The notes under the pieces: generated by a model
Databases searched by the model: none
Told to the model about the DNA's origin: nothing
The model's input: the letters and a program-made list of their open reading frames with translations, nothing else
NCBI GenBank assembly: GCA_028702535.1
Contig: JAQVOR010000005.1
Location: forward strand, 1-50,265
Reading direction: 5' to 3'
DNA length: 50,265 nucleotides
Origin: Bacteroidales bacterium
Lineage (GTDB): Bacteria; Bacteroidota; Bacteroidia; Bacteroidales; ML635J-15
Shown here: piece after piece, positions 36,323-45,524 of the stretch
Position numbering within the stretch: the first letter of the stretch is position 1
Layout: each line of letters starts with the position of its first letter
Position numbers and translations under genes: made by a program

Positions 36323-37293
36323 TGAAGATTAACAAAAAAATTAAAATACCAGCTTTTTTAATCGCAGGAATAGGAATCGGATTTGTATTGTCAAGCCTTT
36401 TTATTTTTTCTGATAACATAAAAAACGAAACATTAACTAATCAAAACAATGATAGTGTCATAATACCATATAATGTCTTTCAGCCACACATACCCGATAC
36501 ACTTGAGTTTTGCGGTGAAAATGTTCCCTTGCAATATTTTGATGTGCGTGAGGCTTTAGATTATGAACTGATAATAAATACTTATCGTCATTCCTCAACT
36601 ATTCTCTATATTAAGCGTGCTAATAGATTTTTTCCTGAAATAGAAAGAATTTTAAAAGAAAACGGGATTCCAGAGGATATGAAATATCTTTGTGTTGCAG
36701 AAAGCGGCTTAGCAAATGTTGTGAGTCCAGCAAATGCAACAGGATTTTGGCAATTTATGAAAAGCACAGCTATCGAAAAAGGAATGGAAGTAAATCAAAT
36801 TATTGACGAAAGATACCATCCTCAAATATCTGCAATTGCCGCAACTGTCTATCTTAAAGAGGCATATCGAAAATTCGGAAGCTGGACACTCGCAGCAGCA
36901 TCTTATAATATGGGAATGGGCGGACTTAAAAAAGATATGGACTTCCAACGCAATAATAATTACTGGGACTTAGAATTAAATAGTGAAACAGCTAGATACG
37001 TTTACAGAATTTTAGCATATAAACTAATATTATCTGACCCCGAACGATATGGATTTAATATTCCAGAGAAAGATAGATATCAAATGCTTAAAACTGTTGA
37101 AATAAAGATAGACACAACCATTATTGACCTAGTTCAGTTTGCTTATAACAACGGAACAAATTATAAAATGCTTAAATACTTTAACCCGTGGCTAAGAGGA
37201 AACAGTCTAATTAATAACACAAAAAAGGAATATACAATCTTGATACCAGCCAAAGGGGTTAGAGACTGCGAAATTCCAATTAAAAATGATTGA
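36322..37293 (+). CDS. MltD-like lytic transglycosylase
   Basis: A transglycosylase of 323 residues with one N-terminal membrane anchor (about 8-30). The goose-lysozyme-type SLT domain has the catalytic Glu127 in CVAESG and the supporting motifs NATGFWQFMKSTA, DERYHPQISAIAATVYL and TLAAASYNMGMGG. A C-terminal domain (about 245-320) is probably a LysM-like or MltD tail. It cleaves peptidoglycan between MurNAc and GlcNAc with anhydro-MurNAc formation. The TAATG junction couples it to the preceding transferase, and local wall opening may help to seat the polysaccharide export complex, although this is inference. Confidence 0.9.
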   Translation: MKINKKIKIPAFLIAGIGIGFVLSSLFIFSDNIKNETLTNQNNDSVIIPYNVFQPHIPDTLEFCGENVPLQYFDVREALDYELIINTYRHSSTILYIKRANRFFPEIERILKENGIPEDMKYLCVAESGLANVVSPANATGFWQFMKSTAIEKGMEVNQIIDERYHPQISAIAATVYLKEAYRKFGSWTLAAASYNMGMGGLKKDMDFQRNNNYWDLELNSETARYVYRILAYKLILSDPERYGFNIPEKDRYQMLKTVEIKIDTTIIDLVQFAYNNGTNYKMLKYFNPWLRGNSLINNTKKEYTILIPAKGVRDCEIPIKND

Positions 37294-37301
37294 TTTCTAA
37301 A

Positions 37302-40148
37302 ATGGGTAAAAATAACAAAACAATAAGTGTTCGTGGTGCACGCGTACATAATTTGCAAAATATTAATGTAGATATTCCACAACATCAACTAAGTGTAATT
37401 ACTGGTTTAAGTGGTAGTGGAAAGTCTTCGCTGGCTTTTGATACTATTTATGCCGAAGGCCAAAGACGATATATGGAAACATTTTCGGCTTATGCACGTC
37501 ATTTTATCGGCAGTATGGAGCGTCCCGATGTTGATAGCATTACCGGACTTAGCCCAGTTATAGCAATTGAGCAAAAAACGACTGTAAAAAATCCTCGCTC
37601 AACAGTTGGCACGATAACAGAAATATATGATTATCTGAGATTACTGTATGCAAGAGCATCAACCGCTTTTTCGCATATTTCTGGTGAAAAAATGATAAAA
37701 TATACTGATGAGCAAATAATAGATATAATAATTACCGAATTTGCCGACAAGCCAGTTTATATTCTCGCTCCTCTAATTGACGGAAGAAAAGGACACTATA
37801 AAGAACTATTTGAATCTTACCGTAAAAAAGGTTTTTTAAACGCACGTATTGACGGAGAAATGCGTGAAATAGTTTATAATCTTAAACTAGACAGATATAA
37901 AACACATTTTATTGAGTTGGTAGTGGATAAAATAGTGGTAAAAGCTGAAGATAAACAGCGGCTTAAAAAATCTATTGATTTGGCAATGAGTTTGGGTAAA
38001 GGAATAATAATGTTACTGGATAAAGATAGTGATAAACCACGATTTTTTAGTAAATTCCTTATGTGTCCAACAAGTGGAATATCATACAAAGAACCTGCCC
38101 CTTACACGTTTTCGTTTAATTCACCGCATGGTGCGTGTTCTAAATGCAACGGACTTGGAGTAATTGCAGATATCGACATATCGAAAATAATAACAGATGA
38201 CTCGCTCTCTATTTATAGTGGTGGCATTAGCTATATTGGTAAGTATCGAAATTCTATAAATTTTTGGACACTTGAGGCTGTTGCCGATAAAATGGGCTTT
38301 TCACTTAAAACACCTATTAATGAACTTAACGAAGAGGCTATAGATGCTGTACTTTATGGTTGTAGTGAAAGTTTGAGGCTTAAAAATACACCTCTGGGAG
38401 AATCGTCAAATTATATTGTAAGTTATGAAGGTATTGTAAATCAAATAAAAGCAAAACAAGACGAAGAAGAAAAATATCCACATTCTAATAAATCTTCTTT
38501 AAAATTTAATAAGTTTATCACTTGTCCTAAATGTAATGGTGCAAGATTAAATAAAGAAGCACTCCATTTTCGTTTTGCTGGGAAAACTATTTATGAACTT
38601 TCAGCGATGGATATTCGTGAGTTGTACCAATTTCTTGAGAATTGCGATTATGAGCTCTCAGAAAGAGACCGTATTGTTGCTACCGAAGTTATAAAAGAAG
38701 TGCGTAGTCGTTTGGGCTTTCTATTAGATGTTGGTTTGGATTATCTCAGCCTTAATCGTCCAGCTAAAAGTTTGTCGGGAGGAGAATCGCAAAGAATTCG
38801 GCTTGCAACTCAAATTGGCTCACGACTTGTAAATGTTTTATATATTCTTGATGAACCAAGTATAGGATTGCATCAACGCGATAATAATAAATTGATAAAT
38901 TCCCTTAAAGAACTTCGAGATCGTGGAAACACAGTTATTGTTGTCGAACACGATAAAGATATGATTTTAAAAGCTGATTACGTTGTTGATATTGGCCCTG
39001 GAGCGGGTAGGAAAGGAGGGAAGCTTGTGTTTTCTGGAACTCCCGAGCAAATGATACAGTCTAATACTATCACATGCGAGTATATTAAAGGTTTAAAAGA
39101 AATCGAAATCCCAAGCGAGAGACGTAAAATTACAGATAAAAAAATTACAATTAAGGGAGCGCGTGGAAATAATCTAAAAAATATTGATGTTGCTATTCCT
39201 CTTGGAGTTTTAGTCTGTGTTACTGGAGTTTCGGGTTCAGGAAAATCAACATTGCTAAACGAAACTTTGGTTCCAGTACTTGCACGTCATTTTTATAATT
39301 CCAACAGCTTTCCATTAGATCACGATACGATAAAGGGACTTGAACATATAGACAAATACATAGAAGTAAATCAGTCTCCCATTGGCAAAACGCCAAGATC
39401 AAATCCGGCAACATATACAGGAATTTTTACTGACATTCGTGATTTATTCGCGAATATACCCGAATCAATGATTAGAGGATATAAACCTGGGCGTTTTTCA
39501 TTTAATGTTTCGGGCGGAAGATGTGAAACATGCAAAGGTGCAGGATTACGAACAATAGAAATGAATTTTTTGCCAGATGTTTATGTGCAATGCGAAACTT
39601 GTGGCGGTAAAAGATATAATCGCGAAACTTTAGAAGTCAGATTTAAAGGCAAGTCGATTTCTGATGTCCTTAATATGACTATTAATGCTGCGGTTGAGTT
39701 CTTTGAAAATATTCCAAATTTATACAAAAAGTTAATCGTTCTGCAACAAGTTGGACTTGGTTATATTAGCCTAGGACAATCATCAACTACTTTATCGGGA
39801 GGTGAAGCTCAGAGAGTTAAACTTGCTACCGAGTTAATGAAACGCGAAACAGGAAACACATTATATATTCTTGATGAACCTACAACTGGTTTACATTTTG
39901 AGGATATCCGTATATTGCTTGGGGTAATAAACTCACTTATTGAGCGTGGCAACAGCATGATTATAATTGAGCATAATATGGATATAATCAAATCTGCTGA
40001 CTTTGTTATAGACCTTGGACCCGAAGGAGGTGAAAGAGGTGGACAAGTTATTGCCGTAGGAACACCAGAAGATATTGCGAAAAGCAAAAATAACTATACT
40101 GGTGAGTTTTTAAAGAATGAATTGAAAGAGTCTATCATAGTATTGTAA
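37302..40148 (+). CDS. uvrA: Excinuclease ABC subunit A
   Basis: UvrA, 948 residues, the damage-recognition ATPase of nucleotide excision repair. The two ABC modules have Walker A motifs GLSGSGKSSLAFD and GVSGSGKSTLLNE and signature LSGGESQRI and LSGGEAQRV. The C-terminal zinc module is intact (CETCKGAG and CETCGGKRYN), while the N-terminal zinc module reads CPTSG with Ser in place of the second Cys, a change I believe is common in Bacteroidetes. The ATG at 37302 is preferred over a TTG at 37290. It starts 8 bases after the transglycosylase and is probably the last gene of the exopolysaccharide transcript. Confidence 0.96.
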   Translation: MGKNNKTISVRGARVHNLQNINVDIPQHQLSVITGLSGSGKSSLAFDTIYAEGQRRYMETFSAYARHFIGSMERPDVDSITGLSPVIAIEQKTTVKNPRSTVGTITEIYDYLRLLYARASTAFSHISGEKMIKYTDEQIIDIIITEFADKPVYILAPLIDGRKGHYKELFESYRKKGFLNARIDGEMREIVYNLKLDRYKTHFIELVVDKIVVKAEDKQRLKKSIDLAMSLGKGIIMLLDKDSDKPRFFSKFLMCPTSGISYKEPAPYTFSFNSPHGACSKCNGLGVIADIDISKIITDDSLSIYSGGISYIGKYRNSINFWTLEAVADKMGFSLKTPINELNEEAIDAVLYGCSESLRLKNTPLGESSNYIVSYEGIVNQIKAKQDEEEKYPHSNKSSLKFNKFITCPKCNGARLNKEALHFRFAGKTIYELSAMDIRELYQFLENCDYELSERDRIVATEVIKEVRSRLGFLLDVGLDYLSLNRPAKSLSGGESQRIRLATQIGSRLVNVLYILDEPSIGLHQRDNNKLINSLKELRDRGNTVIVVEHDKDMILKADYVVDIGPGAGRKGGKLVFSGTPEQMIQSNTITCEYIKGLKEIEIPSERRKITDKKITIKGARGNNLKNIDVAIPLGVLVCVTGVSGSGKSTLLNETLVPVLARHFYNSNSFPLDHDTIKGLEHIDKYIEVNQSPIGKTPRSNPATYTGIFTDIRDLFANIPESMIRGYKPGRFSFNVSGGRCETCKGAGLRTIEMNFLPDVYVQCETCGGKRYNRETLEVRFKGKSISDVLNMTINAAVEFFENIPNLYKKLIVLQQVGLGYISLGQSSTTLSGGEAQRVKLATELMKRETGNTLYILDEPTTGLHFEDIRILLGVINSLIERGNSMIIIEHNMDIIKSADFVIDLGPEGGERGGQVIAVGTPEDIAKSKNNYTGEFLKNELKESIIVL

Positions 40149-40187
40149 ACATTCTGATTTAAATGACAATTTCTATGTAGATCTTAG

Positions 40188-40898
40188 TTAGAAGTTAGGT
40201 TGCAATTTATATGTTTTGTAAAAATCGTCAATTATTTTAGCTGCTTCAGCTGGAGTATCAACAATATTGTACAAATTAAGGTCTTCAGCAGCGATATTAT
40301 GTTCTTGATCTAACATTACGTCTTCTATCCATTTAAAAAGCCCTGTCCAATAACTTCTATTAATAAGCACAATTGGGAATTTGGCTATTTTTTTTGTTTG
40401 TATCAATGTCATTGCCTCAAAAAGCTCATCGAAAGTTCCAAAACCACCTGGAAATACAACAAAACCCTGTGAATATTTCATAAACATTACTTTACGAACA
40501 AAGAAATAATTAAATGTTACTAGTTTGTCCTTGTCAATATATTTATTTGCATCTTGTTCAAATTCCAATTCAATATTGCAGCCTGCCGATCTACCATCGC
40601 CTGCACTAGCTCCTTTGTTTGCTGCCTCCATAATACCTGGTCCACCACCAGTAATTACTCCGTAACCTTTTTGGGTTAATAGATATGCCGTTTCAGTAGC
40701 CATTTTATAATATTTGTGGTCAGGTTTTGTTCTTGCTGAGCCAAATATTGAGACACATGGTCCTATTTTAGCAAAATGCTCGTAACCATTAACAAATTCG
40801 CCCATGATTTTAAAAATACTCCATGAGTCATTTGATCTTATGTCTGCCCAATTTTTATCATTAAATGAATCTCTAATCTTTTTTTCGTCTTCTGTCAT
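40188..40898 (-). CDS. LOG-family Rossmann-fold protein (TIGR00730)
   Basis: A LOG-type protein of 236 residues. The family pair GGGPGIMEAANKGA (84-97) and PGGFGTFDE (150-158) is intact; these bind nucleotide monophosphate and hold the catalytic Arg and Glu. The plant LOG enzymes release cytokinin bases from riboside monophosphates, and bacterial members act as nucleotide 5'-monophosphate phosphoribohydrolases. The natural substrate here is unknown. It lies 11 bases downstream of the kinase on the same strand and converges with uvrA. Confidence 0.9.
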   Translation of the reverse strand: MTEDEKKIRDSFNDKNWADIRSNDSWSIFKIMGEFVNGYEHFAKIGPCVSIFGSARTKPDHKYYKMATETAYLLTQKGYGVITGGGPGIMEAANKGASAGDGRSAGCNIELEFEQDANKYIDKDKLVTFNYFFVRKVMFMKYSQGFVVFPGGFGTFDELFEAMTLIQTKKIAKFPIVLINRSYWTGLFKWIEDVMLDQEHNIAAEDLNLYNIVDTPAEAAKIIDDFYKTYKLQPNF

Positions 40899-40909
40899 AA
40901 TTATTTTTT

Positions 40910-41833
40910 TTATGGTGTCAAAGATAATATATCTTCTTTCATGTCAAAAGTTTTTTGATATCGTGCTTGTAGTGAAAGTACAATTTTATGTATTATTTCT
41001 TGTTGCGAGTATTTGCTTGTCGATTTAATTAATTCTGGTTTTGCAGTTGCTTTAGAAATAATCTGATAAAGCTCGTCATCAATGCGGTAGTGCTTAGGAA
41101 CTTTTGTTACTGCTTGAAGCCTTTTTATAAACATTGGATTTGATGTGTTTAGGGCTGGCTCTTTTGCTATTGCTTCATATAAAACAAGTCCCAAACTAAA
41201 AATATCGGAGTGCTCGCCAATAAGTTCATCAAAACCAAAAACTTGCTCAGGACTCCCGTACATAATGTTATAAGTACGTTTATTATCATCAAAAATCCGA
41301 GGTTTAAATGCTGGTTTGATATTGCCAAGATCTATAATTTTAATTTCGGGCTCGTGAAAATCTATTTCGCCGTATTTTTCTAAAACCATGATGTTTGCTG
41401 GTTTTATATCGCAATGACAATATCCGTTTTTGTGAATATGGTCGAGAGCATCGCAACACTTTGCAATTACTTTCATAAAAAAGTAATTATATTTATAGTC
41501 AAAAAGTCGGTTGTCTTTAATTAAATTCTCTAGTGTTAATCCTACAATAAATTCTTGAATAATAAAAATATTCTCATCTTCGACAACGAGGTCAATTGTT
41601 TTTACTATTCCAGGATGTTGCATGCTTATACTTGCCTCAACAAAAAACTTTAGTTTATCCGATTGATTATTAAATAAATTCGGAGATAGTTGTTTGCAAA
41701 CTACTTTTTGCTTAGTTTTTGCTTCAGCAGCGAGATAAACAATTGAGAATTTCGACCTGCTCAAAACTGTGCTTTCTTCATAAGGAAAGAAAAAGTATTT
41801 TGCATTAGCACCTTGAATAAAATATGCCTGCAT
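40910..41833 (-). CDS. Ser/Thr protein kinase, coupled to a GWxTD gene
   Basis: A Hanks-type kinase domain of 307 residues without membrane segments. Catalytic residues are in place: Lys47 (VVCKQL), the C-helix Glu66, HCDIKPAN with Asp142 and Asn147, and the magnesium Asp168 in IDLG. The glycine-rich loop is degenerate (LSRSKFSIVY), HCD replaces HRD, and SPEQ replaces APE. It is therefore probably a weak or specialised kinase rather than a dead one. The ATG at 41831-41833 overlaps the stop of the GWxTD gene (TAATG), so the two are translationally coupled. A TTG at 41869 is less likely. No PASTA or sensor domain is attached. Confidence 0.85.
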   Translation of the reverse strand: MQAYFIQGANAKYFFFPYEESTVLSRSKFSIVYLAAEAKTKQKVVCKQLSPNLFNNQSDKLKFFVEASISMQHPGIVKTIDLVVEDENIFIIQEFIVGLTLENLIKDNRLFDYKYNYFFMKVIAKCCDALDHIHKNGYCHCDIKPANIMVLEKYGEIDFHEPEIKIIDLGNIKPAFKPRIFDDNKRTYNIMYGSPEQVFGFDELIGEHSDIFSLGLVLYEAIAKEPALNTSNPMFIKRLQAVTKVPKHYRIDDELYQIISKATAKPELIKSTSKYSQQEIIHKIVLSLQARYQKTFDMKEDILSLTP

Positions 41834-43284
41834 TATCTGTCGTATTCTTGTTTTGCTCTGCTTCCCCAAGATTCGTCCGAATTAAGATTGTCGTGATTAT
41901 AAAGGGTATTGTTTCGTTTGCTTAATAATCTTTCCCAATTTGGGGATTTTATTTCTCCAGTTAAGTCGCTATGCAAAAGTTCATATTCTTTTCCTGCAAT
42001 ATTTGGATTGTAGAAAATAAATTTCTTGTTGTTTTCATTTAAAACACGGTAATAATGCCATATTTCGTAAGGATATGAACTAGGCTCGTGTTTTGAAACG
42101 TAAATATCATTTGGCATTCCGTATTGTAGATAAACGCGTCCTCTGTCTGTTTCAAATCCTCTGTTTATAGGTGTCCTATAATTTCTGTCAACAAGCTCAA
42201 CCTGCTCGTTATATTGTCTCCATAGCTCTTCGGGTTCTACATTATTGCGTTTAAACCAAAATTCTAAAAAATAGTTTTTTATAACATCAATCGCAGCCGA
42301 CTTTAACTGATAGTCAATAAAATTTCTTTCATTCATATCAGCAATAGGCCGCAAACAAGCGACATATAATCTTAAAGAATCTATTGAATTCATATCGCCA
42401 ACAAAACTTTCTGAAATATCTGTTCCCGCAATAAAATCTGCGAGGTTTGTTTTAGGATCCATGTCGGGATTGCTGCGTTGAAAAAAGAATTTCGATTTGA
42501 GCATAGTTTCGTTTGTCTTGTTTTTAATTTCAATTACTAAATTGTAATTGCCCGATGGGAGACTTACAATATTTAATTCTCCAATTAAAGGCACAACTGG
42601 TGCGGAGTTTAGTTTCTTAAATCTGCTATATGCCTCAACTTCTTGATATGTCTCAAATCTTTCGATATAATAGCGTACCATAAAATTATCATCAATATCT
42701 TTGTCGGAGTTGTAAATCTCGGTATAAAAACTTAGTTTATGAAAATTTGACGGATAAAAATTAGAAATATAGGGGAGAAGGTCGTATCCGTTCTTTGTAA
42801 GTGCCGACAATTCTGTTGAGGGAGTAATGTCCTCAATAAGTTGAATACCACTAAATTGTAGTTTGTTAGGTGAATAGTCAATGCTAATAATATCAGTAAA
42901 GATATATGCTTTTTGCTCACTATTTATGTCTTTTATTTGTATTTCAAAATTGTATATCCCATTTTGAAGACTAATTCTTTGGAGATCAATAAAATTTGGT
43001 TTGTTTGCTGCTGTGTCAGTTATTTCAGGGCTACTTAAAGTGTATTTATCGATAGCGACAACCGAATCAGCTTTTCTAAAAATAATTGTAATCTCAAGCT
43101 CAGCAACAAAATTCCCATTGGTTTTTTTTACAAAATTTGCCGAATTGCCAATTGTACTTAAATAAGTCTCAATATACGGACCTTCGGGAGAGTTAAAAGT
43201 AGAATACATAAAATATACTTCCAGGCTGCTAAACGAAGTGATGCTTATGATAAGAAAGCACAAAATTGATAGTATTGTTTTCAT
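41833..43284 (-). CDS. GWxTD-domain secreted protein
   Basis: A protein of 483 residues with a signal peptide (about 1-20). The C-terminal region has GRVYLQYGMPNDIYV followed by YPYEIWHYYR and KKFIFYNPN, matching the GWxTD domain that Bacteroidetes and Acidobacteria carry in secreted or periplasmic proteins of unknown function. The N-terminal 300 residues are beta-rich and may hold two immunoglobulin-like modules. It is the first gene of a coupled pair with the kinase; the kinase is cytoplasmic and this protein is exported, so how they act together is unclear. It is preceded by suhB with a 73-base gap. Confidence 0.82.
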   Translation of the reverse strand: MKTILSILCFLIISITSFSSLEVYFMYSTFNSPEGPYIETYLSTIGNSANFVKKTNGNFVAELEITIIFRKADSVVAIDKYTLSSPEITDTAANKPNFIDLQRISLQNGIYNFEIQIKDINSEQKAYIFTDIISIDYSPNKLQFSGIQLIEDITPSTELSALTKNGYDLLPYISNFYPSNFHKLSFYTEIYNSDKDIDDNFMVRYYIERFETYQEVEAYSRFKKLNSAPVVPLIGELNIVSLPSGNYNLVIEIKNKTNETMLKSKFFFQRSNPDMDPKTNLADFIAGTDISESFVGDMNSIDSLRLYVACLRPIADMNERNFIDYQLKSAAIDVIKNYFLEFWFKRNNVEPEELWRQYNEQVELVDRNYRTPINRGFETDRGRVYLQYGMPNDIYVSKHEPSSYPYEIWHYYRVLNENNKKFIFYNPNIAGKEYELLHSDLTGEIKSPNWERLLSKRNNTLYNHDNLNSDESWGSRAKQEYDR

Positions 43285-43357
43285 AGTACTAATTATTACT
43301 TTTATGCAATATAATAAATTTTTGGATTATAAACGATAAATTTTTATAAAATAATTG

Positions 43358-44152
43358 TTAAGACTTCATATACTGTTTTACGATTTCTGAAAAGTCCTTA
43401 AAAATATAAAGATTTGATGCAACAATTTCTTTGCCAAAAATGTAATTATTACCTTTAGAGAAGTCACAGAGTTTTCCGCCAGCTTCACTAACTAATATAC
43501 ATCCTGCTGCTACATCGTAGGGTTTTAGGTCGTATTCGTAAAATCCGTCAAAGCGACCACAAGCCACATAAGCCATGTCGGTTGCTGCTGAACCAAGACG
43601 GCGTATACCTTGTGTGTTTTTTGTCAAAAATTTTAATAAGTCAATATACTCGTCAAGTTGCTCAAAATCTTGATAAGGAAAACCAGTAGCCCATAAAGAA
43701 TTTTTGAAAATCGATTTGTTAGAAACCGTAATTTTCTTCCCATTTAGCCATGCACCACCGTCTTCACACGCATAAAAACACTCATCTAAACCTGTTTCAT
43801 AAACTACGCCGATAATAATCTTGTCTTTTTGCATTAATGCTATACTCACGGCACATGGATAAAATCCATGGATAAAATTTGTTGTCCCATCTAATGGGTC
43901 GATTATCCAATTATATGTTTCGCCAACTTTATCGGATGTGCCTTCTTCGGCAATAAATCCAGATTCTGGAATAAGCTTACTCAATTCGGCAACAATGTAT
44001 TTTTCCGACAATTTATCTGTCTCTGTAACATAATCGTTTAAGCCTTTTGTCTCAATAGACGATGGCGTAATTTGACCAAAATTATCCTTTATTATTTTTC
44101 CTGCATTTTTTGCAATCTTAGCTACTTTTAGCGTTAATGATTTTAATTCCAT
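43358..44152 (-). CDS. suhB: Inositol monophosphatase family (SuhB-like)
   Basis: A lithium-sensitive-type phosphatase of 264 residues. The metal-binding Glu69/Glu70 in GFIAEEG, the DPLDGTTNFIHG box (Asp85, Asp88), and a third site in KPYDVAAGCILVSEAGG are intact. The family hydrolyses inositol-1-phosphate and related sugar phosphates with Mg; in E. coli SuhB also binds the Nus complex. The symbol is by similarity. It lies 9 bases after mtaB, so both are co-transcribed. Confidence 0.88.
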   Translation of the reverse strand: MELKSLTLKVAKIAKNAGKIIKDNFGQITPSSIETKGLNDYVTETDKLSEKYIVAELSKLIPESGFIAEEGTSDKVGETYNWIIDPLDGTTNFIHGFYPCAVSIALMQKDKIIIGVVYETGLDECFYACEDGGAWLNGKKITVSNKSIFKNSLWATGFPYQDFEQLDEYIDLLKFLTKNTQGIRRLGSAATDMAYVACGRFDGFYEYDLKPYDVAAGCILVSEAGGKLCDFSKGNNYIFGKEIVASNLYIFKDFSEIVKQYMKS

Positions 44153-44161
44153 ATATTTATT

Positions 44162-45454
44162 TTAAATAATTTTAATAGACATAACATCTGTGTCTATAAA
44201 ACCTGTTATTTCAACTTTTTTAATACTGTTTATTAGTTGTTTGTCATATTTTGTAGCAACTTTTATGTAATTATCTGTAAAACCAAAAATGGTATTGTCT
44301 TTTATTGATGACTCGAATAGTACAACATGTTTTGTCCCTATTTGTTTTTCTTGAAACTGTTTGTGTTTTAAGTTGCTTATGTTAGTTATTATCTCGGCTC
44401 TTTTATGTTTGGTCTGCGAACTGGTTTTGGGCGTAAAACTTACTGCTGGAGTGCCTTCTCTTTCTGAATATTGAAAATGATGGATAAACGAAACATTGAG
44501 TGATTTTACAAAAGTAACTGTGTCTTCAAATAGAGCATCTGTTTCACCGTTTAATCCGACAATCAAATCAATACCGATAAATGCATTCGGCAATACAGTC
44601 CTAATTTTTTCGATTTTGTTACGAAATAAATTTGTATCGTATTTTCTTCTAATCATTTTGAGCATAACATCGCTTCCAGATTGTAAAGGAATATGGAAAT
44701 GTGGCATAAGCTTTTTGTTTTGAGCAACGAACTCAATTATTTCATCAGTCAATAGATTGGGTTCTATACTACTTAATCTTATCCTTTCGAGACCTTCTAC
44801 ATTTGTTAAAGCCAACAAAAGTTCATAAAATGATTCTTTAGTACTTTTACCAAAATCTCCGATATTTACTCCTGTGAGTATAATTTCTTTAATTCCTTTT
44901 GCCGCAATATCTTTTGCTCGTATAATCGAATTTGCTATGCTTTCGTTTCGGCTTCTTCCTCTGGCATAAGGGATAGTGCAATATGCACAGAAGTAGTCGC
45001 ACCCATCTTGAATTTTAAAAAATGATCGGGTGCGTTCGCCATAAGAAACTGACGGAAAAAATCTTGTCATATCTTTATGGTCAGTAGAAATCAATAAAGA
45101 ATTTTCCTTCTTTTCGATATTTTTGATTATTTCTGCAATTTTATCTTTATCGTTTGCACCTACAATATAATCTACACCTTTTACCGCTATTAAGTCTTCA
45201 GGTTTTAGTTGAGCGTAGCAACCTGTCGCAATTATAATGGCGTCTGGATTTTTGCTTTTTGCTCGTGAAATTGCATTTCTACTTTTTTTATTCGCATTTG
45301 CAGTTACAGAACAAGTGTTAATCACATATATATTAGCAAAATCGTTAAAAGCGACAATATTGTATCCTTCATTTTCAAAATAATGAGAGATTGTAGAGGT
45401 TTCGGCAAAATTTAATTTGCAACCCAAAGTATAAAATGCAACTTTATTTTCCAT
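44162..45454 (-). CDS. mtaB: tRNA t6A37 methylthiotransferase
   Basis: MtaB, a methylthiotransferase of 430 residues, converts t6A37 to ms2t6A37 in ANN-decoding tRNAs. The UPF0004 domain has its three cysteines (Cys12 in TLGCKLN, Cys48 in NTCSV, Cys79 in TGCYAQ) and the radical SAM domain has CDYFCAYC (Cys152, 156, 159) with ARGRSRN. A C-terminal TRAM domain (about 365-430) binds RNA. It starts 10 bases or so after a -7 element (45464-45471), so the leader may be nearly absent. It heads the unit mtaB, suhB, GWxTD and kinase. Confidence 0.93.
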   Translation of the reverse strand: MENKVAFYTLGCKLNFAETSTISHYFENEGYNIVAFNDFANIYVINTCSVTANANKKSRNAISRAKSKNPDAIIIATGCYAQLKPEDLIAVKGVDYIVGANDKDKIAEIIKNIEKKENSLLISTDHKDMTRFFPSVSYGERTRSFFKIQDGCDYFCAYCTIPYARGRSRNESIANSIIRAKDIAAKGIKEIILTGVNIGDFGKSTKESFYELLLALTNVEGLERIRLSSIEPNLLTDEIIEFVAQNKKLMPHFHIPLQSGSDVMLKMIRRKYDTNLFRNKIEKIRTVLPNAFIGIDLIVGLNGETDALFEDTVTFVKSLNVSFIHHFQYSEREGTPAVSFTPKTSSQTKHKRAEIITNISNLKHKQFQEKQIGTKHVVLFESSIKDNTIFGFTDNYIKVATKYDKQLINSIKKVEITGFIDTDVMSIKII

Positions 45455-45463
45455 AAATTAAAG

Positions 45464-45471
45464 CAAAATTA
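45464..45471 (-). promoter_or_regulatory. Putative mtaB -7 element
   Basis: Minus-strand TAATTTTG, an exact TAnnTTTG match, ending 9 bases before the mtaB ATG, so the transcript would be almost leaderless. It abuts the terminator at 45475-45501. Confidence 0.4.
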
Positions 45472-45474
45472 ATA

Positions 45475-45501
45475 AAAAAAACCTCATTAAGAGGTTTTTT
45501 T
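45475..45501 (-). terminator. Hairpin terminator of the pyrBI-serpin unit
   Basis: An 11-bp perfect stem (seven A plus CCTC, pairing with GAGG plus seven T) with a five-base loop at 45486-45490, 23 bases after the lipoprotein stop on the minus strand, with a T-rich downstream side. Confidence 0.75.
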
Positions 45502-45524
45502 ATTAATTGAATAGTTCTTAAATA

